Source: Nocardioides sp. LHD-245 (GTDB taxonomy: Bacteria > Actinomycetota > Actinomycetes > Propionibacteriales > Nocardioidaceae). Taken from it: DNA of 64,000 bases. The notes beneath the pieces are model-generated. The model was not told the DNA's origin, ran no database searches, and saw nothing but the letters and a program-made list of their open reading frames with translations. Both the position numbers and the translations under genes were made by a program. Where the stretch lies: assembly GCF_030929495.1 (NCBI RefSeq), contig NZ_JAVFWN010000001.1, positions 124,001 to 188,000 on the forward strand, read 5' to 3'. Shown here piece by piece: positions 27,529 through 36,101 of the stretch. Within the stretch, counting starts at the first letter, position 1. Every line of letters begins with the position of its first letter.

Positions 27529-28464
27529 GTGACCCTCGTCGACGACGTCACCGGTGCCGGCGTGGCCGGCGCAGACAGCGCGAGCGGCGGGTCCGACGCG
27601 CTGGCCCAGCGGCTGCTGCGCTCGACCGCGCGCCAGTCCTACGACCCCGAGGTCGACCTCGACTGGAGCGCGCCGCCCGTCCCCGGGCTGTGGTGGATGC
27701 AGCCGGAGCGGATCTCCCTCTACGGCACGCCGATGTGGAAGGGACTGAGCGAGGAGCAGCGGATCACCCTCTCCAAGCACGAGGTCGCCAGCATCGCCAG
27801 CGTCGGGATCTGGTTCGAGATCGTGCTCATGCAGATCCTGCTGCGCGACGCCTACAGCGCGGACCCGCGCTCGGCGCGCACCCAGTTCGTCCTCACCGAG
27901 GTCGGCGACGAGACTCGCCACACGGTGATGTTCGGCCGGGCGATCGACGCGATGGGCGTGCCGGCCTACGGGCCCCGTCCGATGCCACGCCGGTTGGCGA
28001 GGCTCGGCCCGCTGACCCTGCGCGGCGCCAGCGCGTACGCCGGCATCCTCATCGGCGAGGAGCCGGTCGATCGCTGGCAGCGGGAGGCGATGCGCGACGA
28101 GCGGATCCAGCCGCTGACCCGGATGGTCGCCCGGATCCACGTCACCGAGGAGGCCCGCCACGTCACCTTCGCCCGCGACGAGCTGGAGAAGGCGGTGCGC
28201 GGCCTGGGCCGTGCGAAGCTGCGCTGGCACCAGGCGATGACCGCGCAGGTGGCCTACGTGACGATGCGCTCTCTGGTCCACCCCGAGGTCTACGCCGCCG
28301 TCGGGCTCGACCCGGCCGAGGCCCGCCGGCAGGCGCTCGGCAACGAGAGCTACCGCGAGACGATCGCGTGGATGGGCGAGAAGGTGATGCCGGTCCTGGA
28401 GGCCAACGGCCTGGTCGCCGAGCGCGACCACAAGGTCTGGCGGGGCTCCCTGCTCATGCGCTGA
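27529..28464 (+). CDS. AurF-like diiron oxygenase
   Basis: 311-residue helical protein of the p-aminobenzoate N-oxygenase (AurF) type, which uses a non-heme diiron centre to oxidise amines or other small molecules. Likely iron ligands are in KHEVAS (about 85), LTEVGDETRH (about 122-131), IGEE (about 177) and VTEEARHVTFARDE (about 204-217), giving the expected Glu/His pattern. GTG 27529 has GGAGG 8 bases upstream. Divergent TetR and DUF4873 genes suggest a small inducible oxidation module. The substrate is unknown; AurF chemistry should not be assumed. Confidence 0.82.
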   Translation: MTLVDDVTGAGVAGADSASGGSDALAQRLLRSTARQSYDPEVDLDWSAPPVPGLWWMQPERISLYGTPMWKGLSEEQRITLSKHEVASIASVGIWFEIVLMQILLRDAYSADPRSARTQFVLTEVGDETRHTVMFGRAIDAMGVPAYGPRPMPRRLARLGPLTLRGASAYAGILIGEEPVDRWQREAMRDERIQPLTRMVARIHVTEEARHVTFARDELEKAVRGLGRAKLRWHQAMTAQVAYVTMRSLVHPEVYAAVGLDPAEARRQALGNESYRETIAWMGEKVMPVLEANGLVAERDHKVWRGSLLMR

Positions 28465-28498
28465 TGCTCATGCGCTGACCCCGGCCGCGGTGCCGGGC

Positions 28499-28912
28499 TC
28501 AGCGTGTGAACCGCTGGCGCGCGGCGATGACGTCTGCGTAGATGGCAGGAGCCAGCGCGGCGCCCTCGCGTCGGACGCCCGTGACGGCGAGGACCAGCAG
28601 CCGGTTGAGTCGGACCTCGCTCGGTCGGCCGCGGGGGTCCCACGCGCCGGTGCCGATGTCCATCCAGTACCTGCCCGCAGCGGCTTCCTGCGCCTCGTCG
28701 CGGTCGTGGTCCTTGCTCGTCATCGCGAGGGCGTGCACGACCTCGCTGCCGTCGTTGCCGGTCGCCGTCCCGATCACCAGCACTGGCCGGTCCTTGCCCT
28801 GGATCGGGTCGTCCTCGTACGGCACCCAGGCCCAGACGACCTCGCCCGGGTCGGGCCGGCCGTCCGCCACCGGTGCGTAGGTGCCGTCGGGCTGGTCGGG
28901 TGCGTGGGTCAT
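28499..28912 (-). CDS. PemK/MazF-like protein, without a visible antitoxin
   Basis: 137 residues. The MazF/PemK fold is indicated by PGEVVWAWVPYEDDP and GKDRPVLVIG near the N-terminus, the latter a hallmark of the family; the C-terminal half carries SEVRLNRLLVL. No small antitoxin gene adjoins it. ATG 28912 overlaps the MFS gene stop by 4 bp, so it seems to be the second gene of an exporter operon rather than part of a toxin-antitoxin pair. It may be a non-toxic PemK-like protein; the RNase activity of the family is not demonstrated here. Confidence 0.7.
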   Translation of the reverse strand: MTHAPDQPDGTYAPVADGRPDPGEVVWAWVPYEDDPIQGKDRPVLVIGTATGNDGSEVVHALAMTSKDHDRDEAQEAAAGRYWMDIGTGAWDPRGRPSEVRLNRLLVLAVTGVRREGAALAPAIYADVIAARQRFTR

Positions 28913-30276
28913 CGGGCCTCCTCGGCACGTCGACCCCGGTCGATCGCGACGATCGCGACGGCGGTCCCGAACGAGATCGCTCCGGCGAGCAGGGTGACGT
29001 GATTCCAGCCTGCCACCTGCGTGGCCGCGGAGGCATGCGGCGTCGCCGCGAGCACGCTGACCAGCGTGGTGCCGACGGCCGCCCCGACGTACCGGGCGGT
29101 GTTGTTGACGCCCGTGCCGACGGCCGACCGCTCGGCGGGCACGGTCGCGATCGCCTGCCGGCCGAGCCCGCCGTTGAGGAGCCCGCTGGCGACGCCGGCC
29201 ACGATCAGCCCCGGCGCGAGCCGCAGGGCGGACGGCGGACCGCCGAGACCCGACAGCATGAGCAGGCCCACGCCCGCTCCGACCAGGCCCACGGCGAGCT
29301 GGGTGGTGCCGGTGAGTCGCAGGGCGAGGGGGCGCAGCGCGAGCGCGGCCACCGCGCTTGTCGCCGACCAGAGGGCGAGGAGCGCGCCGGCCTGGAGGCT
29401 GGTCAGTCCCATCGCGCCGGTCGCGAAGGTCCCCGAGAACGACATCAGGGCGATGACCCCGGCGCCGGTGCCCACGGCCGCGAGGGCAGCGGCCGTGAAC
29501 CCCCGGTGGCGCAGCAGCGCGGGCTCGAGCATCGGGTGGCGGCGGCGCAGCTGCACGACCGCGAAGCCGGCCAGGGTGACGAGCGCAACGGCGGCACCGG
29601 TCACCGCGACGCCCAGGTCGCCGCGGCGCGCCTCGACGAGGGTGACCAGGAGTGCGGTCAGGCCGATCGCCATCAGTGCGGCGCCCGCGAGGTCCATCCG
29701 GCGCCCGGGGTCGACCTCGGACTCCACGAAGCAGTGGCGCGCGGCCACGGCCATCGCGACCCCGGCCGCGGCGAGCAGCAGGTAGGTCGCCGGCCACAGC
29801 TCGCCGAGGTCGAAGAGCCCCGTGAGCAGTGGCCCGCCGGCGATCCCCAGCCCCATGCTGCCGCCCCACCACGCGGCCGAGCGGGCGCGATGGGCGGGAT
29901 CGGTCGTGACCGCGGCGACCAGGCCGAGGCCGGTGGCGATCACGCCGGCCGCGCCGAGGCCCTCGATCACGCGGCCGGCGACGAACGTCCGGGCGTCCCC
30001 GGCGACCGCGCAGAGCACCGAGCCCGCAGCGAGGACGAGTGCGCCGCCGACGAACACCCGCCGCCGTCCGGTTAGGTCGGCCAGTGCCCCGGCCGGCAGC
30101 AGGCCCACGGCGAGGCCGACGCTCATCGAGCTCAGCAGCCAGGTCGTCGCGGCGGGCGAGGCGGCGAACGCGGCGGTGAGGGTGGTCGCGTTCCCGAGCG
30201 GTCCGGCGTAGGCGACCATCGCGACGAAGGTGCTGACCGACGTCAGGGAGAGGGCCGCCACTGCCGGTCTGTTCAC
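28909..30276 (-). CDS. Major facilitator superfamily transporter (drug exporter type)
   Basis: 455 residues, about 14 hydrophobic helices. Motif A is seen as GALADLTGRRRVFVGG, and motif C-like GLGIAGGPLLTG lies further on, which together point to a proton-driven DHA2-type antiporter. GTG 30276 is the most likely start, inside one arm of the HxlR-type inverted repeat. It heads a two-gene unit with the PemK-like gene and is divergent from an HxlR regulator, an arrangement typical of an inducible detoxification exporter. The exported compound is unknown. Confidence 0.85.
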   Translation of the reverse strand: MNRPAVAALSLTSVSTFVAMVAYAGPLGNATTLTAAFAASPAATTWLLSSMSVGLAVGLLPAGALADLTGRRRVFVGGALVLAAGSVLCAVAGDARTFVAGRVIEGLGAAGVIATGLGLVAAVTTDPAHRARSAAWWGGSMGLGIAGGPLLTGLFDLGELWPATYLLLAAAGVAMAVAARHCFVESEVDPGRRMDLAGAALMAIGLTALLVTLVEARRGDLGVAVTGAAVALVTLAGFAVVQLRRRHPMLEPALLRHRGFTAAALAAVGTGAGVIALMSFSGTFATGAMGLTSLQAGALLALWSATSAVAALALRPLALRLTGTTQLAVGLVGAGVGLLMLSGLGGPPSALRLAPGLIVAGVASGLLNGGLGRQAIATVPAERSAVGTGVNNTARYVGAAVGTTLVSVLAATPHASAATQVAGWNHVTLLAGAISFGTAVAIVAIDRGRRAEEAR

Positions 30277-30314
30277 CGGACCATGGTCGCAGAATCGTGG
30301 TCTGGTGAACAGAC
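30267..30314. promoter_or_regulatory. 17-bp inverted repeat between MFS and HxlR genes
   Basis: GTCTGTTCACCGGACCA (30267-30283) and TGGTCTGGTGAACAGAC (30298-30314) are complementary apart from one base, with a 14-base spacer. The repeat covers the MFS start and lies before the HxlR -10 box, so it is the probable HxlR operator. Confidence 0.75.
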
Positions 30315-30321
30315 TTCGGGC

Positions 30322-30327
30322 TACGAT
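30322..30327 (+). promoter_or_regulatory. -10 box of the HxlR gene
   Basis: TACGAT ends 6 bases before GTG 30334 and lies 7 bases after the inverted repeat. Confidence 0.5.
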
Positions 30328-30333
30328 GGCGGT

Positions 30334-30858
30334 GTGGCGCTCGGCACCGGATACGACCAGCAGGGCTGCTATCTCGCGCGCGCTCTCGAGGTCGTGGGAG
30401 AGCGTTGGACCCTGCTGATCCTGCGGGACTTCTTCTTCGGCGTACGCCGGTTCACCGACCTGCGCGACCACCTCGACATCTCCCGCGCCGTGCTCACCGC
30501 CCGTCTCGACGGCCTCGTCGCCGACGGTGTGCTGACCCGGACGACGCTCGACGGTCACCCGGAGTACCTCCTCACCGAGGCCGGGCGGGCGCTGTGGCCG
30601 GTCGTGTTCTCGCTCGCGAGGTGGGGTGAGCAGCACGTCGGAGCCCGCCACCCCGCGCGGGTCTTCAGCCACGCCGACTGCGGCACCGACGTCGACGCGC
30701 TGGGCCGCTGCCCGGCCTGTGGCACCGTCCCGGGACCGGAGGACCTCGTCGTCCGGCCCGGCACCGGCGCCAACCCGATGCGGCGCGACGATCGGGTGGC
30801 CCGCGCGTTGGAACGGCCGCACCGGCTGCTCACGCGGCTCGAGCTGGCCGCCGTCTAG
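30334..30858 (+). CDS. HxlR-family transcriptional regulator
   Basis: 174 residues. A winged helix-turn-helix covers roughly residues 10-105: the characteristic opening GCYLARALEVVGERWTLLIL and the block FGVRRFTDLRDHLDIS with ARLDGLVADGVL are all present. The C-terminal tail holds HADCG and CPACG, cysteines that may bind metal or sense oxidation. GTG 30334 is chosen from the TACGAT box 6 bases upstream. Divergent from an MFS exporter with a shared operator, so it probably represses both until a toxic substrate is present. It is convergent with, and 1 bp from, the PH-domain gene. Confidence 0.88.
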   Translation: MALGTGYDQQGCYLARALEVVGERWTLLILRDFFFGVRRFTDLRDHLDISRAVLTARLDGLVADGVLTRTTLDGHPEYLLTEAGRALWPVVFSLARWGEQHVGARHPARVFSHADCGTDVDALGRCPACGTVPGPEDLVVRPGTGANPMRRDDRVARALERPHRLLTRLELAAV

Positions 30859-30859
30859 G

Positions 30860-32356
30860 TCAGACGGCCAGGAACTGACCCAGCAGGTCCGGCGTCGCCT
30901 CCTCGGCGAGCACGATCGCCGCGGCGACGGGTACGTCGGGCACGTGGACCCGGCCCTTGCCGCCGGCCGTCGTGGCGGCCAGCGAGACCAACCCCGCCCG
31001 GCGCTGGAACCACGTGGCGCGCTGGTTCCAGCCGATGACGTGGCCCGCGGCGAGGGCGTCGCGGGTGCGCAGCACCGACCCGGAGCGCATCACCACGTGG
31101 CCGTCGAGGAAGGCGTGCCCCAGGGCCCGGGCCCGGTCCCAGGCGAGCGCGAGGGCGACGGCGAGAGGGACCGCCCCGAGCGGGAGCAGCCAGACCGGCG
31201 CCCCGGCGAGCACCGCGGCCACGCTCGCCGCGACGAACGGCAGCGCGCCGAGCAGCGCCCGGCTGTAGCGCCGGGTGAGCGCGGCCCGGCCGTGCGGGAG
31301 CAGAGCGCCCGTGACCGGGGTCGCCGTGCCCAGCACGGCCGCCGTGACGTCGTACCCGGTCGCGCGAGGGGCGGGCGGGAGCAGCACGGCCGAGCCGGCC
31401 CGGTCGCCGCTGAGACCGGTGACGATCGCGCCGACCCGGCGCCCGCGCGCGAGCCGGAGCGCGGCGGGCTCGCCGAGGCTGGCGCCGGCCAGCCGGGCGA
31501 CGTCGATGCTCGTCTCGCGACGGGTGAGCAGACCCCGCCGGACGTGCCATGCGGCACCGTGCCGGCTGAGGACGAACCCGCCGTTGGTGACGAGGTAGCC
31601 GCCGACCGCGAGCAGCGTGACCAGGAGGACGGCGCCGACGACGAGGGTGAGCACGAAGGACTGTCCGATCGCGGCGAGGTCGTCCTCGCTGACCCGGATC
31701 TCGATCGACTCCATGACCTGGAAGCCGACACCGACGATCGCGCCGAGGCCCACGAGGACGGTGCCGCTGAACGGGGCGTACCAGAGCCAGCGCGGCGAGA
31801 AGCGCGCGACGACCCGCTCCGGCCCCGGTACGACGCCGGCTGTCTCCGCGTCGATCGCGGCGGCGGTGCGCAGCAGATCCGCCCGCAGCCGGGCCGCCTC
31901 CTCCCGCGGCAGCGCGTCGAGCTCGAGACGCTCGTCGCTGTCGCTGGCGACGCTCCCGGTGCCGATCACCACGGTCGCCAGGCCGAGGACCCGGTGGATC
32001 GGGGAGGCGCTCAGGTCGACGGTGCGGACCCGGTCGACGGGAGTGGAGAGGGTATGGCGCTGCAGCAGACCGCGCTGCAGCTCGACCCGGCCGCCGGTCA
32101 TCCGGTAGGTCGTCGTGAGATAGCGCACGACGCCCAGCCCGACGGGGAGCCCGACGCCGAGCAGGGCCCACGGGCCGACGCCGGACGCGCTGCCGGCCAC
32201 GACCAGGCCGATCAGCACCGGCAGGAACTTGCCGACCTCCTTGATCGGATGGACCAGGAGCATGCGGGGGTCGAGGCGGTGCCAGGCGTCCGGGGCCGGC
32301 GGCGGAGCGCTCGGCGGGGGTGGTGCCGGTGGTGGTGGCGGCGGGGGCAGGCTCAC
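30860..32356 (-). CDS. Bacterial PH-domain membrane protein (YdbT-like)
   Basis: 498 residues. The N-terminal 25 residues are a Pro-rich stretch. Several hydrophobic segments alternate with three bPH2 domains (about 70-155, 230-330 and 385-470), with phrases such as DRVRTVDLSASPIHRVLGLATV and RVHVPDVP. The family includes Bacillus YdbT, implicated in envelope stress and bacteriocin resistance; this role is not established for actinobacteria. GTG 32356 overlaps the upstream PH gene by 4 bp, so both act together. Confidence 0.75.
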   Translation of the reverse strand: MSLPPPPPPPAPPPPSAPPPAPDAWHRLDPRMLLVHPIKEVGKFLPVLIGLVVAGSASGVGPWALLGVGLPVGLGVVRYLTTTYRMTGGRVELQRGLLQRHTLSTPVDRVRTVDLSASPIHRVLGLATVVIGTGSVASDSDERLELDALPREEAARLRADLLRTAAAIDAETAGVVPGPERVVARFSPRWLWYAPFSGTVLVGLGAIVGVGFQVMESIEIRVSEDDLAAIGQSFVLTLVVGAVLLVTLLAVGGYLVTNGGFVLSRHGAAWHVRRGLLTRRETSIDVARLAGASLGEPAALRLARGRRVGAIVTGLSGDRAGSAVLLPPAPRATGYDVTAAVLGTATPVTGALLPHGRAALTRRYSRALLGALPFVAASVAAVLAGAPVWLLPLGAVPLAVALALAWDRARALGHAFLDGHVVMRSGSVLRTRDALAAGHVIGWNQRATWFQRRAGLVSLAATTAGGKGRVHVPDVPVAAAIVLAEEATPDLLGQFLAV

Positions 32357-32835
32357 GTGGCGTCTCCCTCGACGAGGTCGGCCTTGCGGGTCAGCTCGTC
32401 GACGAGGGCGAGCGCGACCGGCCGGTCGAGGCCCTCGATCTGGAGGGGGCCGGCCGCCGACGCCGTGGTGACTGTGACGGTCGCGAGCCCGAAGAGCCGC
32501 GCGAGCGGGCCCTGGGCGAAGTCGACGGTCTGCACTCGCGACATCGGGGCGATCCGGCGCTCCCGGGCCCACCAACCGCGCTGGGTGTAGACCGCGTTCG
32601 CCGAGACCTCCCAGCGGTGCACGCGATAGCGCCACTGCGGTACGACGGCCGCGACGGCCGCGCACACGACGACGGCGAGGCCCACCAGCCACCAGCGCAG
32701 ACCGTCGGGGCCGGCGAGCACCGCGGCGACGCTGAGCCCGATCGCCACGAGCAGGCCCGAGATCCCGGTCTCGACGTGCCACATCAGGCGGGCTCGGGGG
32801 CTGACGCGGTGGGCGGGGTCACGCAGCTGGCTCAC
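32353..32835 (-). CDS. Bacterial PH-domain membrane protein (YdbS-like)
   Basis: 160 residues. Two hydrophobic helices (about 25-65) are followed by a single bPH2 domain with SRVQTVDFAQGPLARLFGLATV. YdbS- and YdbT-type proteins are usually encoded together, as here; the 3' overlap is 4 bp (GTGA). GTG 32835 follows a TAGGCT -10 box (32844-32849) by 8 bases. Function unknown beyond probable membrane association. Confidence 0.75.
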   Translation of the reverse strand: MSQLRDPAHRVSPRARLMWHVETGISGLLVAIGLSVAAVLAGPDGLRWWLVGLAVVVCAAVAAVVPQWRYRVHRWEVSANAVYTQRGWWARERRIAPMSRVQTVDFAQGPLARLFGLATVTVTTASAAGPLQIEGLDRPVALALVDELTRKADLVEGDAT

Positions 32836-32843
32836 GCTGGGGA

Positions 32844-32849
32844 AGCCTA
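32844..32849 (-). promoter_or_regulatory. -10 box of the PH-domain operon
   Basis: TAGGCT on the minus strand ends 8 bases before the GTG at 32835. Confidence 0.4.
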
Positions 32850-32982
32850 CGTCGTGCGTCGGACCGCGCCCGGCCGGGACTAGGTCCCGACCCGGGTGCC
32901 GAGAATCCACCCGAAATGACCAGGGCGCACCGGCCTTCGGTCATGATCGCCGTTCTCGCGCACGCGGCGGCGGCAGCCGTTC

Positions 32983-32988
32983 TAGCCT
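32983..32988 (+). promoter_or_regulatory. -10 box of the GGDEF gene
   Basis: TAGCCT ends 7 bases before the ATG at 32996; GGAGG also lies in those bases, so either initiation mode is possible. Confidence 0.4.
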
Positions 32989-32995
32989 GGAGGAC

Positions 32996-34186
32996 ATGCT
33001 GGACACGGTGACCCTGCGGGTGGCCTTCGGGGTGGTCGCCATCTGTGTCCTCGCGCTCTTCTACGGGGCCACCTACCGCTCGACCCGGTCGTCCTACAGC
33101 GGCTGGTGGTGTGCGTCCCTGGCGTTCTTCATCGTCAGCGCCCTGCTGTTCCTGTTCAACGGCTCGCCGGCGCAGGTCGTCGCGAACCCGCTCGGGAACA
33201 CGACCGGTGCGCTCGGCGCCGCGTGCGTCTGGGCGGGTGGACGGTCGTTGCGGGAGCGCCGGGTGCGCCTCTGGCAGCTGCTGCTGGTGCCGGCGACGGT
33301 GCTGGTCGCCTCCTTCGTGGACGACCCGCGCACGGACGTCTGGTCGGGCGGCGCGGTCTACCTGGCCGGCATGGCCTGCCTGATCGGCGCGTCCGCGCGC
33401 GAGCTCGGCCTGGTGCTGCGCGGCCTCGGCACCGGCGGCGCCACGCGTGCCCAGTACCGGTTCGTGCTCGTGGCGATGGCCGTCGTCTCGGCCGTCATCG
33501 CCGTGTTCTACCTGGCACGGACCGTCGCCTTCGTCACCGTCGGGCCGTCCCACCCGTTCTTCCAGGCGGTCTTCGGGGGTCAGGTCACGACCCTGCTCAT
33601 GATGGTGCTGCTCGTCGTGGTCACCTTCAGCATGTCGGCGCTGAGCCACGAGCAGCAGACCTCGGAGCTGCGGCGGCGGGCGACCCACGACGGGCTGACC
33701 GGACTGCTCAACAGGTCCGAGTTCCTGCGTGCGGCCCAGCGCGAGCTCGACCGCGGCCCGGCCGGCGACGCGGCCGTCGTCGTCGCCGACCTCGACCGCT
33801 TCAAGAGCATCAACGACGGCCTCGGCCACGCCGCGGGCGACCGCGCTCTCACGGCGTTCGCGGCGGCCTGTCAGGAGGTGGTCGACGTCCGGGGCCTGCT
33901 CGGCCGTCTCGGTGGCGACGAGTTCGTCCTCCTCGTCCGCGGCGCCCCGGCCGAGACCGTGGTCGAGGAGATCGCGCGGCGCTACCGCGGCGACGAGGCG
34001 AGCCCGATGCCGACGGTCAGCTTCGGCATCGCGACCGTCGTCCCCGGCGACGACATCGACCTGGCCGTCGCGGACGCCGACGGGGCCCTCTACGAGGCCA
34101 AGTCGGCGGGCCGGGCCCGGGCCGTGCGCGCCCCGCGGCACGACGAGCGCCCTGCCTCCGAGGAGGACGAGCGTCGTACGGCGTAG
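32996..34186 (+). CDS. Membrane-anchored diguanylate cyclase (GGDEF)
   Basis: 396 residues. Six to seven N-terminal hydrophobic helices (to about residue 215) form a membrane sensor of unknown ligand, followed by a GGDEF domain. The active motif is intact as GGDEF near residue 306, with DLDRFKSINDGLGHAAGD upstream for metal and GTP binding, so synthesis of c-di-GMP is expected. No RxxD inhibitory site is seen in the usual place. There is no EAL domain. It is convergent with the following gene. Confidence 0.87.
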   Translation: MLDTVTLRVAFGVVAICVLALFYGATYRSTRSSYSGWWCASLAFFIVSALLFLFNGSPAQVVANPLGNTTGALGAACVWAGGRSLRERRVRLWQLLLVPATVLVASFVDDPRTDVWSGGAVYLAGMACLIGASARELGLVLRGLGTGGATRAQYRFVLVAMAVVSAVIAVFYLARTVAFVTVGPSHPFFQAVFGGQVTTLLMMVLLVVVTFSMSALSHEQQTSELRRRATHDGLTGLLNRSEFLRAAQRELDRGPAGDAAVVVADLDRFKSINDGLGHAAGDRALTAFAAACQEVVDVRGLLGRLGGDEFVLLVRGAPAETVVEEIARRYRGDEASPMPTVSFGIATVVPGDDIDLAVADADGALYEAKSAGRARAVRAPRHDERPASEEDERRTA

Positions 34187-34204
34187 CCGGAGCGGCTCGG
34201 GGGA

Positions 34205-34783
34205 TCAGCCGCGCGCGATCCGCCGCGACAGCTCCAGCCGGTTCCCGGTCGTGCGGCTGAGGCCGTCGTCGCCGTAGAAGCGCTTGCCGCGGAACTGGGC
34301 GACGCCGACGCCGATGCGCACCCAGGCGGGGGCGCCGAGACAGGCCGTGGGGACGGTCAACGTGGCCGTCCGCCCACCCTGCTCCGCCGCGAAGCCGGCG
34401 CAGGGAACCGCCGTCCCGCCGAGGGCGAGGCCGGACTCGGTGGCACCGGCGAACGTCAGGTGGGTGACGCCGTAGGTCCCGCCGGGCGTCCGGATCGCCG
34501 CATTGAGGAGCAGGCCCTTGCGGGGGAGCCGGCCGCGGGTCCGCAGCTGGATGACCAGGGCGTCGGTGCCATGGCTGACCCGCACCTTGCGGATGTCGAT
34601 GCGGCGCTCGTCCGGTGCGACCTGCTCCTTCTCCGACGCGAAGGAGGCGGTGACCACGTCGCGCGCCGGGTCGGTGTGGACCAGGTCGGCGGCGGAGGCG
34701 AGGCCCGGGCCGGTGACGACGAGGCCGGCCGAGCAGGCGAGCGCGGCGGCGAGACGGAGGACGGTGCGGGGAACGGGGGTCAT
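34205..34783 (-). CDS. Secreted protein of unknown function
   Basis: 192 residues with a signal peptide (MTPVPRTVLRLAAALACSAG... cleavage after about LASAA near 32). The mature part is predicted beta-rich with two Cys residues (in VPCAGF and TACLGA) that could form a disulfide. I do not recognise a domain. ATG 34783 has AGAGGA 8 bases upstream. It is convergent with the diguanylate cyclase and divergent from the acyl-CoA dehydrogenase. Confidence 0.65.
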   Translation of the reverse strand: MTPVPRTVLRLAAALACSAGLVVTGPGLASAADLVHTDPARDVVTASFASEKEQVAPDERRIDIRKVRVSHGTDALVIQLRTRGRLPRKGLLLNAAIRTPGGTYGVTHLTFAGATESGLALGGTAVPCAGFAAEQGGRTATLTVPTACLGAPAWVRIGVGVAQFRGKRFYGDDGLSRTTGNRLELSRRIARG

Positions 34784-34839
34784 GCGGGCCATCCTCTGAC
34801 GAATCCGTCGTGAAGATGCGGGAAATCGACGCGACCGCC

Positions 34840-34857
34840 GGTTAACAAACATTAACC
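34840..34857. promoter_or_regulatory. Inverted repeat over the -35 region of the acyl-CoA dehydrogenase promoter
   Basis: GGTTAA-caaaca-TTAACC. The contained TTAACA (34842-34847) is spaced 18 bases from the TACGAT -10 box, so a bound protein would block RNA polymerase. An AT-rich island in this GC-rich genome. Confidence 0.6.
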
Positions 34858-34865
34858 TCGTGACC

Positions 34866-34871
34866 TACGAT
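34866..34871 (+). promoter_or_regulatory. -10 box of the acyl-CoA dehydrogenase at 34878
   Basis: TACGAT ends 6 bases before the ATG; with TTAACA 18 bases upstream this is the best complete promoter in the window. Confidence 0.65.
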
Positions 34872-34877
34872 GGGGAC

Positions 34878-36077
34878 ATGACCCAGTTCGAGCTGTCGCG
34901 TGAGCACGAGGAGTTCCGGCGCACCGTCCGGGACTTCGCCGAGGCCACCATCCGCCCGCACGTGGCGGAGTGGGACAAGGCCCACCACTTCCCGACCGAC
35001 GTGGTCCAGAAGATGGGGGAGCTGGGGCTCTTTGGCCTCACCGCCCCCGAGGAGTACGGCGGCGCCGGGCTCGAGGCGGCGGACGGTCCGTTCACGTCGC
35101 TGTGCCTGGCGATCGAGGAGCTCGGCCGGGTCGACCAGTCGCTGGGCGTGACGCTCGAGGCCGGCGTGGGCCTCGGGATCAACCCGATCCTCACCTACGG
35201 GTCCGACGAGCAGAAGAAGACCTGGCTGCCGGACCTGGTCGCGGGCCAGCGGCTCGCCGGCTTCGGGCTCACCGAGCCCGGTGCCGGCTCCGACGCCGGC
35301 GCCACCAAGACCCGCGCCGAGCTCGACGGCGGCGCGTGGGTGATCAACGGCGGCAAGCAGTTCATCACCAACTCCGGCTCCGACATCACCAGCCTGGTCA
35401 CGGTCACCGCGCGCACCGGGGTCGCCGAGTCCGGCCGGCCCGAGATCTCCGCCATCATCGTCCCGGCCGGCACGCCGGGCTTCGTCGCCGAGCCGGCCTA
35501 CGACAAGCTCGGCTGGCACATCTCCGACACGCACCCGCTGTCCTTCACCGACTGCCGGGTTCCCGAGGACCACCTCGTCGGCGAGCGGGGCCGCGGCTAC
35601 GCGCAGTTCCTCGCCATCCTCGACGACGGCCGGGTCGCCATCGCCGCGCTCGCGGTCGGGCTGATCCAGGCCTGCGTCGACCTGTGCGTCGAGTACTCCC
35701 TCGACCGGCACACGATGGGCGGTCCGATCGGGCGCAAGCAGGGCGTCGCCTTCCAGGTGGCCGACCTCGAGGTCATGCTGCACGCGTCGCGGATGCTGAC
35801 CTACCGCGCGGCCGCGATGAAGGACGCGATGGACGGCGGCCGGGGACCGTCGATGAAGGAGTTCAAGCAGGCCGCGTCGGTCGCCAAGCTCTACGCGAGC
35901 GAGTCGGCGGTGACCGCCACCCGGATCGCGACCCAGGTCTTCGGCGGCTACGGCTTCATGGAGGAGTACCCTGTCGCGCGGTTCTACCGCGACGCCAAGA
36001 TCCTCGAGATCGGCGAGGGCACCTCCGAGGTGCAGCGGATGCTCATCGCCCGCGGCCTCGGCCTGCCCGTCGAGTGA
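34878..36077 (+). CDS. Acyl-CoA dehydrogenase
   Basis: FAD-dependent alpha,beta-dehydrogenation of an acyl-CoA, 399 residues. Signature 1 appears as FGLTEPGAGSDAG, and the C-terminal signature as FGGYGFMEEYPVARFYRDAK. The catalytic Glu lies in EIGEGTSEVQR near the end, the usual short- and branched-chain position. Leaderless start at ATG 34878. It has its own promoter with an operator-like repeat and no close operon partner, being convergent with Maf. Chain-length specificity cannot be read. Confidence 0.92.
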   Translation: MTQFELSREHEEFRRTVRDFAEATIRPHVAEWDKAHHFPTDVVQKMGELGLFGLTAPEEYGGAGLEAADGPFTSLCLAIEELGRVDQSLGVTLEAGVGLGINPILTYGSDEQKKTWLPDLVAGQRLAGFGLTEPGAGSDAGATKTRAELDGGAWVINGGKQFITNSGSDITSLVTVTARTGVAESGRPEISAIIVPAGTPGFVAEPAYDKLGWHISDTHPLSFTDCRVPEDHLVGERGRGYAQFLAILDDGRVAIAALAVGLIQACVDLCVEYSLDRHTMGGPIGRKQGVAFQVADLEVMLHASRMLTYRAAAMKDAMDGGRGPSMKEFKQAASVAKLYASESAVTATRIATQVFGGYGFMEEYPVARFYRDAKILEIGEGTSEVQRMLIARGLGLPVE

Positions 36078-36101
36078 GGGAGGCTGCGCCGAGCAGGACC
36101 G

